Below are positions 46,641 through 57,900 of a DNA stretch of 64,000 bases, in pieces. Where the stretch lies: NCBI GenBank assembly GCA_026874595.1, contig CM049308.1, positions 70,592,624 to 70,656,623 on the forward strand, read 5' to 3'. Made by a program: the position numbers and the translations under genes. Every line of letters begins with the position of its first letter. Positions within the stretch are counted from its first letter, which is position 1. This DNA is from Sipunculus nudus (taxonomy: Eukaryota > Annelida > Sipuncula > Golfingiida > Sipunculidae). A model generated the notes under the pieces. That model was not told the origin of the DNA, searched no databases, and was given only the letters and a program-made list of their open reading frames with translations.

Positions 46641-49443
46641 CATATAGCGGCCAGATCCTTGCTGGTAGACAGATGGTGGTTCTCAGGAATCTTAGCATCT
46701 GGTTTCTTGCAGTGTATCATTAATCCTCTGTTTGATGGTATTTATTTATAAATACAGCATCTACAGTCCTGATAAATTCTAAAAGGGGGGGGGGGGGGGG
46801 GTTGAACTTGACAGTAAACACATGGAAAAAGTACCCAATGAACCTATTATGCAGAATACAGACATAAGCAAATCTAATTTGTTGCATAATAGTCAATTTC
46901 AGGATCAAAACAAAAATCACTTGTGTTAACAATGTTGTTTCATAACTGATTTTAATGTCTGAATAATGATTAGAATTTACTCTACACTGAAACAGTTTGC
47001 AGCAATCAAACTTAAAAAAAGATACTTCTTCTCATAGCATAAACATTTATGAAAACAGCACCTTATCAAAAAGCACTAAACAGAATTTGAGGTACAATAT
47101 GTTATAGAAGAAAGAAATTTTTAACCCATCTTTTAAAATAAAGGTAAGGGGAAGTTCAATATTAGTATGGGGAAAAGGGCTTTTTAAGATTAGACCTGCA
47201 CCATCAGTGTGTTTTAACATACATGTTTTATTCAAATAAAATAACAGCCAGTAATAATCTTACGGCTATTTCCATAAATGACATCAGTTATGGAATAATC
47301 AGTTTTGAAGCAGACCTTGAGCCCAATAATAAGGCCATAGTGCCACTTTTTTCTGAACATAAACATTATGGCATGAAACATATATTTCAATGAGGGTATG
47401 GCACTAGTGTTTGTTAGGTTTCATTTCTAAAAAAAATATATTAATGAAAAACACAACTGTTTTGGCCACTAGTAGTTGCTACTCTTGATGAATAAAATTG
47501 ACACCATGATTTATAGCCTTAGAATTCATCCAGCAAGGGTAAGGGTGTCTTTCCATACACATGGAAAATCAAGCTGGTGTATTATGTCCCCCCCCCCCCC
47601 CCCCCCTTTTCTAGAAGCGCAGGCCGACATACAGGTCCTGTGTTGGACCTATACAGGATTAGCAGTTGGATTTTTTAACTCCAGCAGAATTGCATTTTTT
47701 TGTGGGACACTGCAAGCCGTTATCAGTTGCCTGTGTGTGCCTTGTCTTTGATGAGAGCTATATGGCTATATCCTAAGCTATATGGTCATAGAATAAACTC
47801 TAGGCCAAATGTGGCAGAAGATGGCCACCATTTTAGCCTGGCTAATGAGATATGATTTTAGTGTACCTAGAACCTTGCCAACACCGTATAAATGTTTAAA
47901 CAGAATATTAGATCAAAACTGAACACTAAACTATATGATTTAAAGAGCAAGAGTTTCCTTAACAAATTGGTAAAACACATGTGGGGACTTGCACATATAG
48001 AAAGGGGCGTGTGTCCCCATGCAGGTTCTTCCTGCACGAAAAAAAAATATCCCCATGAATGGAAAAATACCCTAACTCATTTATAACAAAGTTAAGATTA
48101 AAAAGTTTAAAAGGCTTTAGCGATTTCTTGAGTCTCTTTACTGTAATATGAATGCACCAAATGCAAACAAACAGATAAGAGATCAGAAACTATAACATGT
48201 CCTTTTTAAATTCAAGTATTTTTTTCATTAACTTGTGATCTATCCATATATTTCATTCTCCTAGTGGGCACATATCCAGTGTCCTTAGATTTGGTCATCG
48301 TCCTTATAGTAATCTGTCACCAGTATTAACCCTGACTGTGGACTAGGTATGATGTGAACTTAAGTTGTATGAATGTAATGAGTCTGTGGATTGATGGGGT
48401 GAAGTGATAAAGCGGTATGATGAGGGAAACACGTCCATTCACACAGCCAGCCACTCATGGGAGAGACACAGATGACAGCAACAAGTCACTGCACTTGTTC
48501 CAAAGCAAAGCACAAGAGACTAGTACAATCTGTAGCAATCTGTTACTTTGTAAATATTTCATCTACACAGAATCAGTTATAGACTGTTAGTTAGAGGTCA
48601 GAAATATTATGAATAACACAAGAAAATGATCACAAGAAGCACAACTTCCGTGGTAGATCATGAATGAAATGGTTAATTTTTCTCTCGAGAAATGAAATGT
48701 GTATGAACTCCCAAAAATAAAAATTCAGTGAAAGGATCATTTAGAATTTTCCAATTCAATTTTCACAAAAATAAAGTAGTTACAGTCATCTTGTTCAATA
48801 GCCTTTGGATCACAGGGCAGGATTTATTATGTACATCTACACTGTACCACAGACTTCCAATTGCCTGTAGTGTAAGTACAAACAAGACTGCGTTTAACAG
48901 TGTTTATTGGGTTAACAACATCACTTTTGTTCTTACAGATACTCTACTGGCAACTGTATCAGTTGGTGTTGCCGACTAATGGTCGTAATGCTGAAAATTT
49001 GTGTTTATTTTCAATAATAATATTACTCTTGGTACACACAACATGAGACAACTAACAATTCAATAAAATATCATACAATGGATCTGGTGATTTACCATTA
49101 AATGAACACATCAATGTGTGCTAATGAACTGTCAAGTTAATGAAATAATTGATTTACGATGTAATGTCCTGTATGGCAAACAAAATATGGGAAGCAAAAA
49201 TGCCAAAATGCAATGTACAGTGGGACAAATGCGACACATGAAAAAGTGAACAGCGATGTCTACTCTTGCACGGTGTGTAGACTGGATGCTAAACGAGACA
49301 CACATACATGGTATGGCAGAGCGATCTTGAATGCGTCTGAAATGTCTGAAGGGATGCAGCCATGAGGCGCTGAGAGGTGATGCAGTGAGTCAGGAGATGA
49401 AACCGGATAATTAAAATGCATCTGACTGGCGGAGTGGCACTCT
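46641..49443 (-). other. NOVA 3' flank, probable 3' UTR in the part next to the stop
   Basis: No gene is seen. On the minus strand AATAAA signals occur near 49003 and 48905, 440-540 bp past the NOVA stop, so a short 3' UTR is possible; a longer one cannot be excluded. G17 (46785-46801) and C19 (47588-47606) tracts lie here. Confidence 0.4.
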
Positions 49444-50663
49444 TCATTGAGTGCCAGACTGTGCCATATTTTGGCCCTGGCGTGCTCGTTTGGCTTCCTC
49501 TTGGGTGATTCGTTGTTGAATCAAGGCTTGGGCACGAATTACACTATTTCCATTGCCTGATATCGAGACAATGCGATTACGCGTCCCTGGAGCATACACC
49601 CCCTTCTTAGATATTTGAATGTTTGCTCCAGAGTACTGCTGAAGTTCAACGATCCCCCTTCCCCCTGGGCCCAAGATGGCTCCGACAATGTGTTCCCCAA
49701 CCTCAATTTCCTTTTTGGTCATTGCTCCATTTTCTTCCCCTCCCGAACCGAGCGACCCCATATTGGTACCAAGGCCAAATGAATTTTGATTAGGACCATT
49801 GAAATTCCCCGAGCCGAATGAACTGTCTGCAAACATGGAACTGTTAGAACTGGATGGATAGTTACCACCTCCAGTGCTAAACAAGCTGTTACTTCCTTGG
49901 TCAGCATCCCCGCCACCACCAACACCTGATGGTCCACTCCCGACTGGCCCAAACATACTCCCTCCACCATCCCCGTTGGTGGGAACGCTACCAAGGAGAG
50001 ATGCCTGTCCATTATTCCCCCCTCCCCCTCCTCCCCCACCTCCCCCTCCTCCTGCAAGAATATTTGTTAAGCTGGCTAAACTCAAGGTCCCAGCAGTATT
50101 CCCAACATTCCCCATGTTCAACCCACCCAAGCCTGTCCCGCCCCCGAGATTCAAACCCCCACCTGGTTGGTTTGTCAACCCCAACCCCACCCCGAGGAAG
50201 CCATAGCTCGCCAGGGTGTACATGGCACTTGAAATCTCTTCAGTAGCTAGCTCTGAATAGCCACTACCTCTAAGGGTGGCCTTCAGGTTCTCCACTGCCG
50301 GGCTGGGTACAACATTTCCTCCACCTCCGCCTGCCCCTGGGGGTGGCCCGCCTGGGCCAGCCATTGGCCCTGGTCCTCCCATGTTGCCAGAGGAGTTCAG
50401 GTTCAAGTTGTTCATGTTGTTGGTCAGGTTCTGGTTGTTGAATAAATTGTTGGGTTGTGCATTGGGCATTGCCATACGGTTCTGTGCCAGCAGGCTCGGG
50501 ACCTGGGGCTGACTGTTGGCATAAGGGGATCCTGTTGGGTTTGTGCTTGCGACTGGCCCGTGATAATCAGCATAACTGATGTTAGGGCAGCTGGCACTCT
50601 GTGGGTCTTCACGGATCTTGTCGATGATCATTTCCACAGCCTTTCTATTCTGGTCTGGGTCGC
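49444..50663 (-). CDS. NOVA: NOVA coding exon 5 (rest of KH2, linker, KH3, stop)
   Basis: The acceptor is ttattgcag. It encodes GDPDQNRKAVEMIIDKIREDP, the NPTGSPYAN block, a long Asn/Gly/Pro-rich linker, KH3 (VGAILGPGGRGIVEL to RITQEEAKRAR) and the stop at 49446-49444. A poly-Gly tract lies near 50017-50058. Proline-rich frames on the opposite strand are shadows of this linker. Confidence 0.95.
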
Positions 50664-51859
50664 CTGCAATAAGGGGAGAAACTCTCACGTGAATACAGAG
50701 ATCACAAACAAGTCTTCAATTATACAAAACTGATAACCGATGAACACCTAAGATTTTAATTTTGGGACACCACTACAATAGCTTAAATGTGGCAAAAACA
50801 ATCAAAGATGCAATAAACTTAATATGATATTACCACATTCTGGGTAACCTTTTAGCAGTATGGACATATTACATAAAAATATCTAAGACATATAAGGCAT
50901 GAATTAATATAAGGCATTATTGCTGAAGCAAAAGTAAGTGCCTAATCATGAGGGAAAAGGTAGTGTTTCAAGGTAGCTGTCAGGCTATATTTCACTGTTT
51001 TTAAGAATTACAACTTTGAGATGATTTATCAGAGAAGTAAAATATGGAAAAGAATATAGCAATGTTCAACAAACAGTTAGCCCTGAGATCACTTTCTGTG
51101 AAAGGCTTACACTTTATATGTTCTTCACACTTACAAATTCATACATTTTGAACATATTTTCAACACCATTTTTTTGCAGAAAATGTTTACTGCTGCCCAG
51201 CCATGGCTCTTACAATTGTTCTAATAATTATCTTAAATTGTTGACTAACATCAAGAGAATTTAACGTAACAGACAAAATTAGTTGGGTCTCTGTAAATGA
51301 ATGGGTCATTCTGTAGTGACACCAGTGGAAGATTCTCATGCTGTACCAAATAGCACCGGGCTTATCAGCAGCATCTCTCTGTGCCACTGATTACCAAGTT
51401 TTATGGCTTTCATCTGCAACATCTGACGTGGCCATTCCCTAAGCTGGATCTCCAGTCTCACATAAACTCCTTGATTCTACAAAGTATATGGTTACAATGT
51501 CTTCTTTCTTGACTGAGACATACACAGGAAACCCACTTACTACCAGCTATGGTGACACAGCGTTCAGGGAGACTAACATCTTTAGACTTCTGTGATATTT
51601 GCACGTATGCTCCACTCTCTTCTTTTATCTGTCTGATGAAGTTGCCAGCCTTCCCAATTATCATACCAGCAGTGCTGTTGGGAACTAAAATTTTTACCTG
51701 TCAATAGAGATGTTTGGTTAATGTAAGTTCTAACTCATGGATAAAACAATATAAGATAAAATATTCTTGCCTAAGTATAAATATACCCATTTACCAAATA
51801 TCCTTAAATGAGGTGTAATTTAAATCAACAATCTTGGGTCTCTCATGACTTCTTTTTAG

Positions 51860-51891
<32 letters not shown>

Positions 51892-51892
51892 C

Positions 51893-51930
<38 letters not shown>

Positions 51931-54900
51931 TAATACAAATGTACTTAATTTTCCCAAGATAATAGTACAAAATATAAAACACAGTCCATGTTCTGTACTT
52001 GGATGAAAGATTCCCTCCAAATGCATTTGACTGATAATCTGATATACATATGCAGATTCTGAACACAAGGGTTTGTATTAGCAGAGACTGCAGCCTGAGC
52101 AGGATTATGGACATTACTGACCTGTTTGTGCCTCTCCAGGTTGACTTTGAGTTCCCCATCCACTGGTTTAGGATTTGGATCAGGCTTTTCCCTTATTTTT
52201 TCTATGATGAAGGAGATGACTTTCTTCACACTATCTACATTACCACTCGCTAGACACACTCTCTCTGTGGTTCCTGCAAAAAAGCAATACCTTCAATAAT
52301 CATACCAAAAAAAAATCTTATCTTTCACAAAACTTCACCAAAATTAATATATACACATAAAAATTCATGATTATCTCTTATACCTACTGAATCAAAGATC
52401 ACTGATACACTGTGAATGGCTTTATATTCATTAGGTGCAATTTTTCCCATTTTTTTTGTATTTTCAGTAATTTTGTAAGCCTGAGAGACATTCTCAAGAT
52501 ATATAAGATCTCAATATTTTGTACAGAAAGGTGCCAAAGGTTCCAATAGTTGATCAGGGTGAAATAAACATTAGGCGATGCCTTCCAGTTAATGAGAACA
52601 AAATCCAATCATTTAGTCTACAACAACCCTATTCAAGACAGATAAACATGCTAAAATTTCAGACTGATACATCCATTCACTCCACAGGATCCTGTAGATC
52701 AAAGGTATCTATGAATATTTTTAAATGAAATCAATGAATAAGATTGAACCTTGTTTTCTAATTGAAAATTAAACCAATAATGTTCATTCACTTAAAATTC
52801 CTTTGCTCAACACAGGCTGATATTTTAGTTATACAGCTTTCCAACAATGTTCAATGCAGCAGAAAATAGCTGGGAAATTATAACTCCATGTATAATATGT
52901 ACCAAGGTTTTAGTTTAGATTTTATGAAAAAATGTGGATTATCTTAAGGGGAAGACGGTATGCACATCCCTCTATATACTTTTTTTACCTATAATATTTA
53001 ATTCAGAGTGCAGTCATTCTTAGAATTTATAAAACCAATGGCCCCCCCCCCCCATTTTTTTTAAACAGACATAAGAGAAATTGCTATGCACTTGAGATGC
53101 ACTCTTAATTTTGATAGACTGCATAAAGAAAACATGTATTTATTATTTACCACATTCTAAAAACTAACATACTGTTAATGCTTACCACACTTTCATCGGC
53201 TAATGTTAAAACCTTGTAGCCAAAGCTGAGGAAAGCTGTTATCACATGGATGGAAAACAGGTTGCTGTCAGAAAGGTGGGGCCCATACCAACAGCTCAAA
53301 GCAAGAGATATTGATGTTTAAAATGATGACAATCATGCAAAGAGGAGTGCAATTTGTGTTACACCACATATCTGTTTCCAAGCTCTGCATTTTCAAACAT
53401 ACCTTATGTCACTTTTAAGTACTTTGACCCGGGGGAAATGCGTAACATGTAATAATATTAATAAAGATCTTTGTACAAGTAACTACAATAAGTTGTTAAA
53501 ATAGAAAACAAACAAATAAACTCTGACTGTGATCAAGACATATGAGAAATACGCTCTTTACACCACGCTTTAACTATAGGTTTACTCCCTATATCGTAAG
53601 CGATGTTTGTTATGACCTCGTATCCTGAATTGCTACACCAGAGGGGAGCACTGTATTTTTGTCCAATCAGATGAGACTTTGTGCTGGAAGACAAAGCCAA
53701 GCGAGGAATACACGGAGCCAATTATGTTCATTTCGTTTTGAGTGACAGCTCATCGCCCCAGTTACTGTCTCAACAGGCCACAGGCTCAGAGAGAATTGCC
53801 CCAGACGTGGTTTGCTTAGGGCCTTGGGCACATAGGATGCCCGGCCGGTGAGTTGTAATTCAAAAGAAACGTAACAACAAAGGCTGCGTGCACATCTGGC
53901 TGGCTGGATTCTGTTCTGAAGACAACAGATACATGGCTATGCTAACACAGTCATAATGTCATAATCGAATCGGTCGATGATGCGAGAATACTGAGGGAGC
54001 AATTAAAATTCGACCGTTAACCATCTTCAAGCGGCGCCTGAAGCTCAGCTATGGGCGGAGCCAGGATGCCTGTAGAGAGTTTGTTTATTGGCATCTGGTT
54101 GGCTGCTTGTCACATCATACGCACGTTTTTTTCAATGGACAACGAACCGCCATCTGGTGTCTAAATACATCATAAACGGTCAAAGCTGGCAGCGTGAAAA
54201 TCAGTTGCTTCTTTAGAAGCGCAAGATTTCCGCTGCCTCGGAAGCGTAATGAGAAAGAACAAGGGGAAAAGTTGATCTGTGGAACAGATTAAGTATATCC
54301 CCCGCCTGTTGTGGAAATAGCTGGAAAAAAATGTGTGAAAACCTGTATGTCACCCACCAAGATTACCTCTGTGCATTAAGGTCATCTATATTCGAACTTG
54401 ACTTCATGAGGTACATCAGTGCTGCAATTTTTGGTGACTGTGCCTCAAATTATTTTTGAGAAATTGTGTTAACATCATTTTAGCATTATCACCAATGTGA
54501 CCTTGAAAATGTGTCAAGGTCATCAATGTTTGAAACTGATCTGGTCTTTCATGAGTATCACCAATGCTGCAAGTTTAGTGAATGTGCCTCAAATTGGTTT
54601 CCAGTTATTGTGTACACATTGTTTTAAGCATTATCGCTGCTGTGACCTTGAAAAGCATGTCAAGGTCATCAATGTTCAAACCTGACCTAGCTCTTGATAA
54701 GGTCCATTAATGCTGCAAGTTTGGTAACTGTATCTCAAATTTTTTTTGAGTCATTGCGTTAACATCATTTAAACATGATTGTAGTTGTGACCTTGTAAAA
54801 TGTGTCAAGGTCATCCATGTTCGAACTGGACCTAGCCCTTGAAAAGGTGCATCAATGCTGCAAGTTTGGTGACTGTGGGGGTTGGACTTAGCCTGGTGGT

Positions 54901-57900
54901 TACTTCAGAGCTAAAGGTCCTCAGTTCGAACCCTGCCCGGGCCTCCATGGCATAATGGTAAAATCCCGCTATAGAACCTCAGAGGTTTGCTCTAATGTTA
55001 AAACAACAGGTTATGATTTCTGGATTATTCCTAACCCCATGCATTTAAAACCTGAAATCCAGAAGGCTTAATAATAACATATCATTCTTATCGTATGGAT
55101 ACCTTCAACATCATTCAAGAGACAGTGCAACAAACAGGCCATGGACCTATCCTTTAAAAAAAAGTTTGGTGACTGTACCTAAAATTCTTTTCGAAATTAT
55201 TGCGTTATCATCATTTTTGCATTACTGCTGCTGTGACCTTGAAAATTGAGTCAGGGTCATCCATATTTTAACTTGACCCAGCCCTTCAAAAGGTGCATGA
55301 ATACTGCAAGTTTGGCGACTGTCCCTCAAATTCTTTGCGAGTTATTGCATTAACAAATGTGCGAAAGACAGACGGCCACTCACATCTCTATGTCCCCCAT
55401 CAACAGCACCTTTGGTGACAACGGGGGGTGGGGGGACAATTAAGCAAACTTAACACACACCTCTGTATTTATCTTATTTCCTTTGACCCACCAGGATAAA
55501 AATCATTAACTTTTAACATTCTGTTTGCTCCAAAGAGATGCAAGACTAATTGTTTATCCACATTCCAAACAATTATTTAAGCAGCACTGCCTACAAACAT
55601 CTCAGAAAGATTTAAGCAACATTAACATGCAATTTGTATAATTAATCCTGTTCCCTTTAACTCACCTGGGTAGAAATCATTGGCTTTTGACATTTTGATG
55701 TTTGCTCCAGTGTCCTTTTGTATAAGCGTAATTGTTTCTCCACCTTTCCCAATAATCGCCCCTGCAGCAATGGATGGGACCAATAGCTTGACCTGGACAG
55801 TGCCATCTGAAATGTACATACCAGGTTCTATCAGAAGAGGAGGAAGTCTAGGACTACCTGCCTCGTGTATATACAAACATGATCAAATATAATACACAAC
55901 CTGAAAAGCAACATGCATTGGTGAATATAATCTGCTCATGGTTACATTGTTATGACAGGGATAGAAATGTGTATTTTTAGAAATTATCTGAGGTCTTCCA
56001 AGCTGATTTGACTTTGTCCTTGACTATATTTATTTTTGCAAAATTTTCAAATTCATGGATTTAAATAAATAGATATTATATATATTATGTATAGAGAGAC
56101 AACATACTTCATGGCAGAATATATGAGGTCAAATACTCTTTTATGTGCAATTTCCACAATAAACAGATCTACAGATGGATACACCTGACCTAGCCTATAA
56201 GAATGAACTCCTCAACAGCTTGTTTTTTCAGTGACTGACGCAATGTTGAGTCCATAGATTGCGCCTGCAGTTAACTGTGATTATAACACTCCATACACAA
56301 CTGTGAGATTTAACATATATATATATCCATTGATTAATGTTCAGTACATCTGTGTATTGCATATTTGACCACTAGAAAGCATTACTGTTCTCAGCCCTAT
56401 TTTGCACCAAGAAAATTAAAATATGAACATAATAGTTCACAGGCCTAAAGCCCATACAGGACTGCCACCGAATGGAAGATGTCTACCCGGGGCTGTTAAT
56501 GCTTCAATTCTCTCTGGACAAATAATATCAGTTGTAAATGTTACAGGTGCTATATGCTTTCCAGAATGGTTATTTTTTATTACAGGCCTTTTGACATACA
56601 ACATTATGTGAACATTGGTTTGTTAAAACAAAAGGAAATATTTTTATTCAATTTCCCTTCTAAGAGTAACAGATCGTATCGTGCTATAACCCCAGTTAGC
56701 CCTTTGGTGGGCCAGCGACGCAACAGAATTATGAAACCTGTTGCATTGCCGTCAGCGGCTACACCTGACCATGCAAAATTTCAGGCCGAGCCACCAATCC
56801 AACACTGAAAAAAAGTGCATCAATATTCTTTAAAATCAGAACAGCAGGTGGTGCCACCTGTCTGGTCTACAACAAAGCTATCCAAGATAGATAAAAATGC
56901 AAAATTTAAGGCTGATACATCCTTCCACTCAAGAGATATGAGCGACTTTTACCCAAACCAAATGTACTGATGGACACCACATGAAAAACATTACAGATGG
57001 TGCCACCAGTCTTTAGTATGTGAAGGAGGAGTCCAAGATCTATGGACAAGCACAATTTCAGCCCAACACAACAAACCACTTCTAAGAAGAGGGCATTAAT
57101 TTTTTCTACCAAAACCAGTAGGTAGGTTAAGCCACCTGTCTAGTCTACGAGATTACCTCCAAGATTGATGGACGTGAAATTTCAGACAAACATATTGAAC
57201 CACTCCTTAGATATGAGCAATTTTCACCCTAAGCCAATGGACATATGAATGTCACGCAATGGCTGCAGATGATGCCACATGTCTTTACTCTTTGGTACGA
57301 GATATGAGGTATCCAAGATCTACGGACATGCACAATTTCAGCCCAATACAAACCACTCCTGTGAAAAGGGCAATTGTAATTTGCTGTTCACTTGAATTTC
57401 CTACAAGTTTAATTGTGTCTGATTATATTCTTTAAAATATATTGTATGAATGGTTGTGAAAGAACTATTTATAACTTATAACGGACAACTTCTTGATCCT
57501 ACAAAAAACAAGACCTTTGACATGAAAGGTTACAGCTATGTTACAGTGTCAGTCAGACCTGGGGTCAATTCTGAATTGATTGGAACTGAATTGGAATTGA
57601 AGGGAAAACTGAATGAATTGAAATTGAATTGAAAAAAATTAAAATTAAATGAATTGGAACTGAATTGGAATTGAAATGCACAGGCTACACTGAATTGATC
57701 TGAACTGATGACAAAAGTCCCAACTTTCATATTATCCAAAGTGTCGTTCATTGGAAGTTACTCAAGGTCAGTTTTAAATCAGACTTGCAGCATTTGGTTA
57801 AAGTCAAAACAGATCTTCATGGATGACACAAGTATCATGACAACAAAACTGCTTCTTAATCACTTTTCCTGAATTGTTTGTATCAGCAGTTTCAGGACGC

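Noticed and set aside
49874-50512. Long proline-rich open frames on the plus strand
   Set aside because: They are the antisense of the Gly/Asn/Pro-rich linker exon of NOVA, which has domain-level support on the minus strand.
53533-53721. 62-codon minus-strand frame as an extra NOVA exon
   Set aside because: It matches no NOVA segment, and the frame across KH1 is already complete without it.
54877-54960. Possible tRNA gene
   Set aside because: Pol III A and B box-like sequences are present but no cloverleaf or 3' acceptor stem can be drawn; the 15-bp target duplication and A-rich tail identify a SINE.
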